This document shows positions 8,782 through 16,990 of a stretch of 64,000 bases of DNA, piece by piece (within the stretch, counting starts at the first letter, position 1; the number at the start of each line of letters is the position of its first letter). The DNA is taken from positions 28,784 through 92,783 of the forward strand of contig CAKPIT010000004.1 of the NCBI GenBank assembly GCA_934162445.1, given 5' to 3'. Below the pieces are notes generated by a model, which searched no databases, was not told the origin of the DNA, and was given only the letters and a program-made list of their open reading frames with translations. A program made the position numbers and the translations under genes. Origin of the DNA: an uncultured Bacilli bacterium (GTDB taxonomy: Bacteria; Bacillota_I; Bacilli_A; RF39; UBA660).

Positions 8782-10029
8782 ATGGAACTGGTTACTTTAA
8801 GTAAAAAAGAATTTGATGCGGTTGCCCTTAAAGGAGAAATCACTAATTTTCAACAATCTAGTAATTGGGGAAGATTTATGGATGGAGATATTTTTCATGC
8901 TTATTATGTTGGAGGGAAAGTAAAAGGAAAAATTGTGGCCGTTACGTTGTTATTAGCTAAAGAAATAAAATTTTTTAAAGAACGTATTTTTTATGCTCCC
9001 CGAGGATTTATTATTGATTATAAAAATAAAGAGTTACTTAATGAGTTTACAAATCAGATAAAAAAGTTTGTTAAAGAAAAAAAAGGAATTATGCTTAAAA
9101 TTGATCCTTATGTGCCATTAAATATTAGAGATGAAAATAAGATGATTATTAAAGGGGATATTTCTAATCAATATATTATTGATAATCTTTTAGAGTGTGG
9201 ATATATAGAAGCTAATAAAAATATTCAACCGAAATTTATTAGTAGAATAAATTTAAAAGAAAATAATCTTGATGATGTTTTTAATAATTTTAGTTCTAAG
9301 GCTAGACAAATAATAAGAAGAAATGAAAAGTTGGGATTTAAGGTTAAGAAACTTGATTTTGAAGAAATTACAAAATTGATTGATTTAATTAACCAAAAAG
9401 AAGGATCTAAATACAAAGTTAAACCAACTATTGATTTCTATCGGGATCTACATCAAGCTTTTGGGGATAATTTAAAATTGATGGGTTGTTATTTTAATAA
9501 AAAAATGGTAACTAATAATATTTCAAAAATGATTGATGAAATACAAAAGGGAAAAGAAGATAGAATAGGTAATTATCAAAATTCGAAGATGACTGCTGAT
9601 TATTTTATCGCTAAAGAAGAAGATTATGATAAAGATATTCTAAGATTAAATAGTTTACTTGACTATTTTAATAATTGTAATGATGAAGAAATTTTAATGA
9701 GTATTGGTCTTTATATTATAGTTGGAAATGAAGTCTTATTAAAAGATAGTGGTAGTTATTTCGAATATAAGAAATTTGATGCGTCATATACTCTTAATTA
9801 TGAAATGATTAAATATGCTTCTATAAATGGATATACTTATTATAATTTATATAATGTGGGTAATATTTTAAGCGCTAATAATAATTTGGAAAAAGCTTAT
9901 CTTTATAAGAAAAATTTTGAGAAAAATGTTACTCAATTAATTGGGGAATTTGATCTTGTAATTGATAAGAATAAGCATTTCTTGGCTAAGCTTTGTTTTC
10001 CACAGTATTTGGGGATAAATAGTTATTAA
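8782..10029 (+). CDS. FemABX-type peptidoglycan bridge aminoacyltransferase 4 (divergent)
   Basis: A 415-residue FemABX protein with FYAPRGFIIDYK near residue 71, KIDPYVPLNIRD near 108 and C-terminal YKKNFEKNVTQLIGEFD. The helical arm (about 240-303) is less strictly heptad-like than in the other three copies, and the usual glycine pair of the C-terminal motif reads EKN, so this copy has diverged most. The ATG at 8782 is used because GGAGAGG lies five bases upstream; the ATG at 8767 precedes that site. It is a single gene. Its stop overlaps the stop of the convergent cse60 gene by four bases. Confidence 0.85.
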   Translation: MELVTLSKKEFDAVALKGEITNFQQSSNWGRFMDGDIFHAYYVGGKVKGKIVAVTLLLAKEIKFFKERIFYAPRGFIIDYKNKELLNEFTNQIKKFVKEKKGIMLKIDPYVPLNIRDENKMIIKGDISNQYIIDNLLECGYIEANKNIQPKFISRINLKENNLDDVFNNFSSKARQIIRRNEKLGFKVKKLDFEEITKLIDLINQKEGSKYKVKPTIDFYRDLHQAFGDNLKLMGCYFNKKMVTNNISKMIDEIQKGKEDRIGNYQNSKMTADYFIAKEEDYDKDILRLNSLLDYFNNCNDEEILMSIGLYIIVGNEVLLKDSGSYFEYKKFDASYTLNYEMIKYASINGYTYYNLYNVGNILSANNNLEKAYLYKKNFEKNVTQLIGEFDLVIDKNKHFLAKLCFPQYLGINSY

Positions 10030-10196
10030 TAATAAATAATCATGGCAGAAAAACAGTATATTTGTTCTTCACCTTGAGCAAAGGAACTCACTTGGTATTT
10101 TATTTCAACAACTTCTCCTTCTAAATCGGCTAAATAGTTATTTATAGCTTTTTCAAGATCACTTTCATCTTCATAATCAAATATTTTTACTTTCAT
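10026..10196 (-). CDS. cse60: Sporulation protein of the Cse60 family
   Basis: A short frame of 56 residues starting MKVKIFDYEDESDLEKAIN. The features match Cse60-type sporulation proteins (about 60 residues in Bacillus): the start KVKIFD, an acidic helix ending in a NYL motif, then EIKYQVS and the C-terminal EEQIYCFSAMIIY. In Bacillus the gene is expressed in the mother cell during sporulation; its biochemical role is unknown. The start codon has a weak ribosome binding site (GGGTG). A TATAAT-like -10 lies at 10214-10219, with a 0A-box-like sequence where the -35 should be. It converges on the fourth FemABX gene. Confidence 0.75.
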   Translation of the reverse strand: MKVKIFDYEDESDLEKAINNYLADLEGEVVEIKYQVSSFAQGEEQIYCFSAMIIYY

Positions 10197-10213
10197 TTTC
10201 AACACCCAGTTTA

Positions 10214-10247
10214 ATTATAAAAAATGTTTTCCACAATAATTGTCGAA
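10214..10247 (-). promoter_or_regulatory. cse60 promoter with possible Spo0A box
   Basis: On the minus strand a TATAAT (10214-10219) lies 17 bases downstream of a poor -35 (CAATTA, 10237-10242). The sequence TTCGACAA, the complement of the Spo0A box consensus TGTCGAA, covers 10240-10247 and overlaps that -35 position. This layout resembles Spo0A-dependent sigma-A promoters, but a single 7-base match can occur by chance in AT-rich DNA. Confidence 0.4.
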
Positions 10248-10279
10248 AAAAAACTAGCATTTTACATGCTAATTTTTTA
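10246..10279 (-). terminator. leuS terminator
   Basis: On the minus strand TAGCAT pairs with ATGCTA around five bases, extended by an A-run/T-run pairing and followed by eight T residues. It begins at the leuS stop codon. Its distal end touches the proposed control region of cse60. Confidence 0.8.
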
Positions 10280-12679
10280 TTTTACGACAATATTTATTAT
10301 TTTACCTTTGACAATAATAGTTTTGACAATTTCTTTACCGTCAATATATTTTTTTACATTTTCTAGACTCATGGCTTGTTCTTTTATTTTTTCGTCATTA
10401 TCATCAATGTTAATAGTGATAGTAGCACGAAGTTTACCATTTACTTGAACAGCAATTTCTTTGGTAGTTTCTACTAATTTCGTTTCATCACAAATTGGCC
10501 AATGGCTATTATATAATGGTTGATATCCTAAGCGTTCATTTAATTCTTCAGTAATATGTGGAGCGACAGGATTTAAAAGTGTAAGTAATAAATGATAATC
10601 TTCTTTAGTAATTGAATTTAATTCATCATAAGCATTAGTTAAAATCATTAAAGAAGAAATATATGTATTATAACCCATGTTACTTAGATCTTTATCAATG
10701 GCTTTAATGGTCTTATTTTGAATTACTTCTAGCTCTTTGGAATAACCTTTTTCTTCATTTACTTTATTTATTAAACGTTCTACTTTATCAAGATATCTTT
10801 TGCAGCCTTTTAAAGAATTGGTATTCCATGGCGCATCTTGAGTATAGTCTCCCATAAACATTTCATAAACACGTAAAGTATCGGCTCCATATTCTTTAAC
10901 AATATCATCAGGATTAATAACATTACCTTTACTTTTACTCATTTTTTGATTATCTGGACCTAATACCATACCATGGGATACTCTAGTCCAAATCATTTCT
11001 TTAGATGGAACTTTACCTATATTGTATAGGAATTGAACCCAGAATCTAGCATATAATAAATGTCTAGCGGTGTGTTCCATTCCACCATTATACCAGTCGA
11101 CACGATGCCAATATTTCATAGCATCCATAGAAGCGAACTCATGGGTATTATGAGGATCCATAAAGCGTAAGAAGTACCAAGATGAACCAGCCCAGTTTGG
11201 CATAGTATCTGTTTCACGACGAGCAGTGGATCCACATTTTGGACAGGTGGTATTAACCCAATCAGTAATTTTGGCAAGTGGTGACTCCCCAGTATCAGTT
11301 GGTTCATATTCAGCCACATCTGGTAATAATAGCGGTAGATCTTTTTCATCTAAAGGAACCCAACCACAGTGATTACAATGAACCATTGGGATTGGTTCAC
11401 CCCAGAATCTTTGTCTAGAGAAAACCCAGTCTTGAAGACGATAATTAACTTTCTTACGACCAAGATTATGTTCTTCTAGGTATGATAACATTTTAGAAAT
11501 GGCAGTTTCTTTATCTTGGCAATCATTTAAGAAGCCGGAGTTAATCATTTTACCATCACCGGTATAGGCTTTGGTAGTTAAATCGCCACCTTCAATTACT
11601 TGAATAATTGGAACATTAAATTTCTTAGCAAATTCATAATCTCTTTCATCATGGGCAGGAACAGCCATAATAGCCCCGGTTCCATAGTTCATCATAACAT
11701 AATCAGAAATGAAGACGGATACTTCTGTTCCCGTGACAGGATTTTTGACAGTAATTCCTTCTAGTTTGACACCAGTTTTGTCTTTATTCATTTCGGTACG
11801 TTCAAAGGCACTCTTGGTCTTAGCATAATCTTGATATTTTTTTACTTCATCCATATTAGTAATTATATCTTTTAGTTTTTCTATAATTGGATGTTCAGGA
11901 GCAATAACCATGAAAGTAACACCAAATAAAGTATCACATCTTGTAGTGAAGACAGTTAATTTATCTTGCGTCTCTTCGATAGTAAAATCAATTTCAGCCC
12001 CAGTACTTTTACCTATCCAGTTAATTTGACCAGTTTTTACACGTGGGGCAAAATTAGTATCATTTAAACCTGTTATTAAGTCTTCCGCATATTCAGACAT
12101 TTTAAGCATCCATTGCTCTTGTTCTTTTTGAACTACTTTGGTACCACATCTTTCACAAACACCACCAGCAGCATCTTCATTTGATAAGACACATTTACAA
12201 TTTGGACACCAGTTAACAGGCTTTTTAGCTTTGTAAGCCATGCCATGTTTATAAAATTCTAGAAATTGCCATTGGGTCCATTTATAATACTCTGGATCAA
12301 CGGTTGATATTTCTCTTGACCAATCAAAAGAGAATCCCATATTCATCATTTGACCTTTGAAGGTTTTAATATTTTCTTTAACCGCATCTTTAGGATGAAT
12401 ATGATTTTTAATAGCATATTGTTCAGCCGGAGAACCAAAAGCATCCCACCCCATTGGGAAAAGGACATTATAACCTTTCATTCTTTTAGTTCTTGCTAAA
12501 ATATCTTGAGCAGTATAGCCTCTAACATGACCAACATGTAGACCACTACCTGATGGGTATGGAAATTCAACCAAAATATAATATGGTTTTCTTTTTGTAT
12601 CCCCGGTTTTCGCTTCAAAGGCTTTCGCATCTTCCCATTTTTTTTGCCATTTTTTTTCTATTTCTTTAAAATTATCCAT
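10277..12679 (-). CDS. leuS: Leucyl-tRNA synthetase
   Basis: A class I synthetase that charges tRNA-Leu. The 800-residue length is normal for bacterial LeuRS. The HIGH motif reads HVGH at residues 48-51, the KMSKS motif is intact near 580, and a CxxC...CxxC zinc-ribbon-like segment (CPNC...CERC) lies at about 157-172. The CP1 editing domain is recognisable between them by YGTGAIMAVPAHDERD. The gene starts inside the last codons of the upstream membrane-protein gene (8-base overlap). No T-box leader is visible, and the shared promoter is at 13057-13085. Confidence 0.97.
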   Translation of the reverse strand: MDNFKEIEKKWQKKWEDAKAFEAKTGDTKRKPYYILVEFPYPSGSGLHVGHVRGYTAQDILARTKRMKGYNVLFPMGWDAFGSPAEQYAIKNHIHPKDAVKENIKTFKGQMMNMGFSFDWSREISTVDPEYYKWTQWQFLEFYKHGMAYKAKKPVNWCPNCKCVLSNEDAAGGVCERCGTKVVQKEQEQWMLKMSEYAEDLITGLNDTNFAPRVKTGQINWIGKSTGAEIDFTIEETQDKLTVFTTRCDTLFGVTFMVIAPEHPIIEKLKDIITNMDEVKKYQDYAKTKSAFERTEMNKDKTGVKLEGITVKNPVTGTEVSVFISDYVMMNYGTGAIMAVPAHDERDYEFAKKFNVPIIQVIEGGDLTTKAYTGDGKMINSGFLNDCQDKETAISKMLSYLEEHNLGRKKVNYRLQDWVFSRQRFWGEPIPMVHCNHCGWVPLDEKDLPLLLPDVAEYEPTDTGESPLAKITDWVNTTCPKCGSTARRETDTMPNWAGSSWYFLRFMDPHNTHEFASMDAMKYWHRVDWYNGGMEHTARHLLYARFWVQFLYNIGKVPSKEMIWTRVSHGMVLGPDNQKMSKSKGNVINPDDIVKEYGADTLRVYEMFMGDYTQDAPWNTNSLKGCKRYLDKVERLINKVNEEKGYSKELEVIQNKTIKAIDKDLSNMGYNTYISSLMILTNAYDELNSITKEDYHLLLTLLNPVAPHITEELNERLGYQPLYNSHWPICDETKLVETTKEIAVQVNGKLRATITINIDDNDEKIKEQAMSLENVKKYIDGKEIVKTIIVKGKIINIVVK

Positions 12680-13028
12680 TGTTACAACATCCTTTCTTGT
12701 TATATATTTTTCCTACTATATCATAACTCACAACTATAAGGGCCATTATTAAAACAAAACCAACGGCAAGTTGCAGATAAAAATCTTTTAAAAGTGAGAT
12801 GATACTAACAGCAAGAGAAATATCTAAAGCACTTATGATACTTATCGTGTTTAATAGTTTTTTGTAATTAACTTTATTGATATCCAGTTTATATTTATTG
12901 ATTAAGTATGTAACTTCGACTGGTTTTTTACGTCTTTTGTCTTTTTTACATTTTTTTATTAAAAAAGCTTCATAGATTATAAATACAAAAAGAAAAGTTA
13001 AAATAAAGACTAGTATTTGATCAAGCAT
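12672..13028 (-). CDS. Small membrane protein upstream of leuS
   Basis: A 118-residue protein with an N-terminal transmembrane helix (residues 5-23), a very basic loop (KKCKKDKRRKKP) and two more hydrophobic segments (about 62-82 and 86-106). It ends in a short cysteine pair. It begins with ATG behind GGAGGTAAC and overlaps leuS by eight bases, so the two are translated from one message. No family was recognised. The basic loop would lie in the cytoplasm by the positive-inside rule. Confidence 0.75.
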   Translation of the reverse strand: MLDQILVFILTFLFVFIIYEAFLIKKCKKDKRRKKPVEVTYLINKYKLDINKVNYKKLLNTISIISALDISLAVSIISLLKDFYLQLAVGFVLIMALIVVSYDIVGKIYNKKGCCNNG

Positions 13029-13056
13029 TGTTACCTCCTTTTTAAAATCTAGTTTT

Positions 13057-13085
13057 ATTATACGAGAGTTTTAAGCCTTTTTCAA
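13057..13085 (-). promoter_or_regulatory. Promoter of the membrane protein-leuS unit
   Basis: On the minus strand TTGAAA (13080-13085) and TATAAT (13057-13062) are 17 bases apart. It lies just after the terminator of the ribosomal superoperon. Confidence 0.8.
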
Positions 13086-13099
13086 GTCTTTAAGGATCA

Positions 13100-13127
13100 T
13101 AAAAAAGAAGAATATTTCTATTCTTCT
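13100..13127 (-). terminator. Terminator of the S10-spc-alpha superoperon
   Basis: AGAAGAATA pairs perfectly with TATTCTTCT around the loop GAAA and is followed by six T residues. The 5' arm includes the last codons and stop of rplQ. Confidence 0.88.
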
Positions 13128-13465
13128 ACTAAACGGATGATAGCTTGTAATGCTCCATCGCCACGACGTTCATCTAATTTAAGTATTCTTGTGTAACCAC
13201 CATTACGTTTTGCATAACGAGGGGCTAATTCATTAAATACTTTATTAACAACTTCTTTGTCATTATGGACAAAAGCTAGGGCTCTACGACGACATCCAAG
13301 AGTACCCTTTTTACCATAAGTAATCATTTTATCAACAGCTTTACGAACTTCTTTAGCTCTTGTTTCAGTAGTTGTTATTTCACCATTCATAATTACTTGT
13401 TTTGTAAGAGTTGCTAACATACTTCTTCTATGTTTATTATCTACACCTAATTTTCTATATGCCAT
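13118..13465 (-). CDS. rplQ: 50S ribosomal protein L17
   Basis: A 115-residue L17, with the conserved start MAYRKLGVD...HRRSMLATL. It is a component of the large subunit near the exit tunnel. As in Bacillus it is the last gene of the alpha block, directly after rpoA, and its stop codon is embedded in the operon terminator. AGGAGG precedes the ATG. In Bacillus the next genes would be the energy-coupling factor transporter; here the operon simply ends. Confidence 0.97.
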   Translation of the reverse strand: MAYRKLGVDNKHRRSMLATLTKQVIMNGEITTTETRAKEVRKAVDKMITYGKKGTLGCRRRALAFVHNDKEVVNKVFNELAPRYAKRNGGYTRILKLDERRGDGALQAIIRLVEE

Positions 13466-13478
13466 AATTTACCTCCTT

Positions 13479-14429
13479 TTAATCATCATCTCTTAGGTCA
13501 AGCCCTAATTCTTTAATTTTATCAAGTACTTCTTTTAATGATTTTTTACCTAAGTTTCTAATTTTCATCATATCATTTTCACTTTTGTTTACTAAGTCTT
13601 GTAATGTATGAATTCCAGCTCTTTTTAAACAATTATAAGCTCTTACTGAGAAATCTAAATCTTCAATTGATGTTTCTAAGGCTTTAGTTTTTGGATCTTC
13701 AGTTTTTTCAATCATCATTCCTGTATCTGATGCAATATCACTTAAATTTGTTACTAATTTAAAATGTTCAATTAAAATACGAGCTGCTAAAGCGATGGAT
13801 TCTTCTGGTTTGATTGAACCATTAGTCCATACTTCTAAAACTAATTTATCATAGCTTTCATCTTGACCAACACGAGCACTTTCTACTTCATAAGATACTC
13901 TTTCAATTGGGGAATATATAGCATCCATAGCAATAAATCCGCTTTTTTTATCATCTTCAGAAAGTGATGAATCTTCACTTTTTACATAACCTCTACCATT
14001 AGTGATGATCATTTCCATTTTTAGACTACCACCTTTAGCAAGAGTAGCAATAACATGGTCTTTATTGATTATTTCAATATCAGCATCATGTTCAATATCA
14101 CCAGCAGTAACTACACCTTCACTATCAGCAGTTAAAGTAATGATTTTTGGTTCTTGAGTATAATTTTTAACTACTACTCCTTTTAAATTTAAAATAATAG
14201 TTGTAACATCTTCAATAACTCCATCAATAGTTTGGAATTCATGTAAAACTCCATCAATTTTAACAGCACTAATAGCACTTCCCGGTAATGATGATAACAT
14301 TACTCGTCTTAAAGCATTCCCAATTGTAGTTCCAAACCCTCTTTCTAGGGGTTCTAATTCAAATTTTCCATAGAAATTATTTTCTACGTAATCAGCAATT
14401 TTATAAATTGGTTTTTCAAATTCTATCAA
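13479..14429 (-). CDS. rpoA: RNA polymerase alpha subunit
   Basis: A 316-residue alpha subunit with an N-terminal assembly domain (ERGFGTTIGNALRRVMLSS near residue 30) and a C-terminal helix-hairpin-helix DNA-binding domain (IEDLDFSVRAYNCLKRAGI near 255 onward). I place the start at a TTG at 14429 (MIEFEKPIY), because GGGAGG lies eight bases upstream and family alignments begin there. The open frame extends 25 codons further into the rpsK 3' end without a site. It lies between rpsK and rplQ in the usual order. Confidence 0.95.
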   Translation of the reverse strand: MIEFEKPIYKIADYVENNFYGKFELEPLERGFGTTIGNALRRVMLSSLPGSAISAVKIDGVLHEFQTIDGVIEDVTTIILNLKGVVVKNYTQEPKIITLTADSEGVVTAGDIEHDADIEIINKDHVIATLAKGGSLKMEMIITNGRGYVKSEDSSLSEDDKKSGFIAMDAIYSPIERVSYEVESARVGQDESYDKLVLEVWTNGSIKPEESIALAARILIEHFKLVTNLSDIASDTGMMIEKTEDPKTKALETSIEDLDFSVRAYNCLKRAGIHTLQDLVNKSENDMMKIRNLGKKSLKEVLDKIKELGLDLRDDD

Positions 14430-14448
14430 TTTCGTAACCTCCCTTTTA

Positions 14449-14832
14449 TTAGCCACGTGGCCGTTTTGGTGGACGGCATCCATTATGTGGAATTGGTGTA
14501 ACATCAGTTATTCCTGTTACTTCTAGTCCTGCAGTTTGAAGTGATCTAATAGCAGTCTCTCTTCCGGGACCTAATCCTTTTACAAATACTTCAACTTTAC
14601 GCATTCCTAAATCATATGCAGCTTTACCAGCTTGTTCAGAAGCCATACCAGCAGCAAATGGAGTTGATTTTTTACTTCCTTTAAAACCTAAAGCACCACT
14701 TGAAGCCCAACTAATTGTATTTCCTTCTTTATCTGTAATAGTTACAATTGTGTTATTAAATGTTGCACCAATATGTACTACACCTTCAGGAACATTCTTT
14801 TTAACTTTTTTCTTTCTTGTTTTATATGCCAT
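14449..14832 (-). CDS. rpsK: 30S ribosomal protein S11
   Basis: A 127-residue S11. It has the family core [18 protein letters not shown] and the C-terminal RPPKRPRG that contacts 16S rRNA. It follows rpsM by 18 bases with AGGAGGTTA before the ATG and precedes rpoA, as in the Bacillus alpha block. Confidence 0.97.
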   Translation of the reverse strand: MAYKTRKKKVKKNVPEGVVHIGATFNNTIVTITDKEGNTISWASSGALGFKGSKKSTPFAAGMASEQAGKAAYDLGMRKVEVFVKGLGPGRETAIRSLQTAGLEVTGITDVTPIPHNGCRPPKRPRG

Positions 14833-14850
14833 AATTAACTAACCTCCTAA

Positions 14851-15219
14851 CTATACTTTCTTCTTGTTAGCTACAACTTTACCCTTACCTTTACGAGTAC
14901 GAGCATTTCTATTTGTTCTTTGTCCTCTTACAGGAAGTCCTTTTTTATGACGAGTTCCTTGATAAGAGTTTATTTCCATTTTAGTTTTAATATTCATATT
15001 AACTTCACGACGTAAATCTCCTTCAGTTAAATGATTATTGATTTCATCTCTTAGAGCGATTAACTCTTCTTGAGTTAACTCTCCTGCTTTTTTAGTAGGT
15101 TCAACTTTTGCATTTTCGCAAATTGTTTTAGCTAAACTTCTACCAATTCCATAGATATAAGTTAGTGAAATACATATATGTTTATCATTTGGAATATCTA
15201 CACCTTTAATACGTGCCAT
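14851..15219 (-). CDS. rpsM: 30S ribosomal protein S13
   Basis: A 122-residue S13 starting [13 protein letters not shown], with the helix-two-turn-helix region ([11 protein letters not shown]) and the basic C-terminal tail ([17 protein letters not shown]) that reaches the decoding site and tRNA. It lies between rpmJ and rpsK. Confidence 0.97.
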   Translation of the reverse strand: MARIKGVDIPNDKHICISLTYIYGIGRSLAKTICENAKVEPTKKAGELTQEELIALRDEINNHLTEGDLRREVNMNIKTKMEINSYQGTRHKKGLPVRGQRTNRNARTRKGKGKVVANKKKV

Positions 15220-15234
15220 AACTTTTCCTCCTTA

Positions 15235-15348
15235 TTAACCTTGTCTTTGTTTGTGTTTAGGATTTTCACAGATAACCATGATTTTTCCTTTTCTTTTAAC
15301 GATTTTGCATTTTGGACAAATTTTTTTAACACTTGCCTTTACTTTCAT
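15235..15348 (-). CDS. rpmJ: 50S ribosomal protein L36
   Basis: A 37-residue protein, [20 protein letters not shown] at its start, with the zinc ligands Cys11, Cys14, Cys27 and His32 of the zinc-binding (C+) form of L36. The standard position between infA and rpsM supports the call. The start codon has AGGAAG about ten bases upstream. Confidence 0.95.
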   Translation of the reverse strand: MKVKASVKKICPKCKIVKRKGKIMVICENPKHKQRQG

Positions 15349-15364
15349 ATTTTATCTCTTCCTT

Positions 15365-15580
15365 TCATTTCCGATAGGTAATACGCCCACGTGTTAAGTC
15401 ATATGGTGAAAGTTCAAGCATTACAGTATCCCCCGGTAAGATGCGAATGTAATTCATTCGTATTTTACCAGAAACGTGAGCTTCTACAATGTGATCGTTT
15501 GCAAGTTTTACTTTGAACTTTCCACCCGGTATTATTTCTAGAACTTTACCTTCAACTTCAATAACATCATCTTTGGCCAT
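15365..15580 (-). CDS. infA: Translation initiation factor IF-1
   Basis: A 71-residue S1/OB-fold protein ([19 protein letters not shown]), which occupies the ribosomal A site during initiation. The length is exactly typical. It is four bases downstream of map and just before rpmJ, as in Bacillus. Confidence 0.97.
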   Translation of the reverse strand: MAKDDVIEVEGKVLEIIPGGKFKVKLANDHIVEAHVSGKIRMNYIRILPGDTVMLELSPYDLTRGRITYRK

Positions 15581-15584
15581 TTTT

Positions 15585-16331
15585 TCACTCTCCTGTTAAT
15601 ATTTCTACTCCATCAGCAGTAATTGCAATAGTATGTTCAAAATGTGCTGATAAACTTCCATCTTCAGTTACGATAGTCCAATCATTATCTTCAATGAAGA
15701 TATCAGGACTACCTAAAGTTAGCATTGGTTCAATAGCAATAACTAAACCTTCTTTTATTTTAGGTCCAGTGTTTTTTCTGCCATAATTAGGAACATCTGG
15801 AGCTTCATGAACGGTTGTTCCTACTCCATGTCCTACTAATTCTTTAACTACTCCTAGATTATGAAGGGTAGCATATTCTTCTATAGCATGTGAAATATCA
15901 CCAATTCTAGCACCAACTTTAGCTTGTTTTATTCCTTCATATAAAGCTTTCTCGGTATGTTCTAGGAGATATTCATTTTCTTTAGATATTTTGCCAACAG
16001 GATAAGTCCAAGCAGAATCACCATGATATCCTTTATAACAAGCACCAATATCTATTGAAATAATATCTCCTTCTTTAAGCTTTCGTTCACTTGGAAAGCC
16101 ATGAACAACTTCATCATTAATGCTGATACATAAAGTATAAGGAAAGCCTTCATAGCCTTTAAATGAAGGAGTAGCATTATTCTTTCTTATGAAAGATTCT
16201 GCTAAATGTTCTAATTCAATTGTTTTTATTCCCGGTTTTATATAGGGTTTTAAGTATTGATGAGTCATATATACAATATGACCAGCTTGTTTTAATAATT
16301 CAATTTCTCTTTTTGATTTTAATACAATCAT
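15585..16331 (-). CDS. map: Methionine aminopeptidase type I
   Basis: A 248-residue enzyme removing the initiator Met from nascent proteins. The metal ligands are visible as Asp in [15 protein letters not shown], His in [11 protein letters not shown], Glu in AIEPML and the Glu near the C-terminal FEHTIAIT. The first codon follows the adk stop by two bases, so translation is coupled in the order secY-adk-map-infA. It has no N-terminal extension. Confidence 0.97.
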   Translation of the reverse strand: MIVLKSKREIELLKQAGHIVYMTHQYLKPYIKPGIKTIELEHLAESFIRKNNATPSFKGYEGFPYTLCISINDEVVHGFPSERKLKEGDIISIDIGACYKGYHGDSAWTYPVGKISKENEYLLEHTEKALYEGIKQAKVGARIGDISHAIEEYATLHNLGVVKELVGHGVGTTVHEAPDVPNYGRKNTGPKIKEGLVIAIEPMLTLGSPDIFIEDNDWTIVTEDGSLSAHFEHTIAITADGVEILTGE

Positions 16332-16333
16332 AC

Positions 16334-16990
16334 TTATCCCTCTTTTATAATATTATCTATTTTTAAAGATATATTTTGAACAGTATCATTACCATCTATT
16401 ACATGTAATAATCCTTTTTGTTGATAATAATCAAGGAGTGGTTTAGTTTTTTCAATATAAACTTTATACCGATTTTTAAATGATGCAACATTATCATCAT
16501 TTCTTTGATATAATCTTCCATGACATTTATCACAAACAGATTCTTCTTTTGGACATTCGGTTTCTGAATTTATATTGTAAACAGCGTTACAATCTTGACA
16601 TATTCTACGTCCTGTAATTCTTTTTTCTAATATATCTTCTTTTATTTCTAAATAGATAACGTAACCTAATTCTTGGTTTAAATCTTGAAGCATTTTATCA
16701 TAACTTTCAGCTTGTTCAATATTGCGGGGATAACCATCTAAAATATAACCATTTTGATAGTTTTTCTCGCTGGCTTTGTTTAGTAATAACTGGTATGTAA
16801 TTTCATCTTTGACAAGCCCGCCGTTTGACATTACTTCTGATATATAGCGCCCCATTTCACTGTCTTTAGTTGATTCTTCTCTTAAAAGATCACCAACAGA
16901 GATATGAGGTAAATTGTATTTTTTCTCTAAAATAGCACTTTGCGTTCCCTTTCCGGCAGCAGGAGGGGCAATAAATATTATATTTTTCAT
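16334..16990 (-). CDS. adk: Adenylate kinase (zinc-binding, unusual P-loop)
   Basis: A 218-residue long-form adenylate kinase interconverting AMP, ADP and ATP. The LID domain has four zinc-type cysteines at residues 131, 134, 153 and 156. The P-loop at residues 7-16 reads IAPPAAGKGT rather than the usual G-A-P-G-A-G-K-G-T: the first and second glycines are Ala, while GKGT is intact. The DGYPRN motif near residue 85 is kept. The start codon overlaps the secY stop (ATGA), the standard arrangement. I expect an active enzyme, because the phosphate-binding GKGT and the rest of the fold are normal. Confidence 0.95.
   Translation of the reverse strand: MKNIIFIAPPAAGKGTQSAILEKKYNLPHISVGDLLREESTKDSEMGRYISEVMSNGGLVKDEITYQLLLNKASEKNYQNGYILDGYPRNIEQAESYDKMLQDLNQELGYVIYLEIKEDILEKRITGRRICQDCNAVYNINSETECPKEESVCDKCHGRLYQRNDDNVASFKNRYKVYIEKTKPLLDYYQQKGLLHVIDGNDTVQNISLKIDNIIKEG

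Noticed and set aside
2898..10029. A recent tandem duplication of FemABX genes
   Set aside because: The four proteins differ throughout, so the duplications are old and the copies are not DNA repeats.
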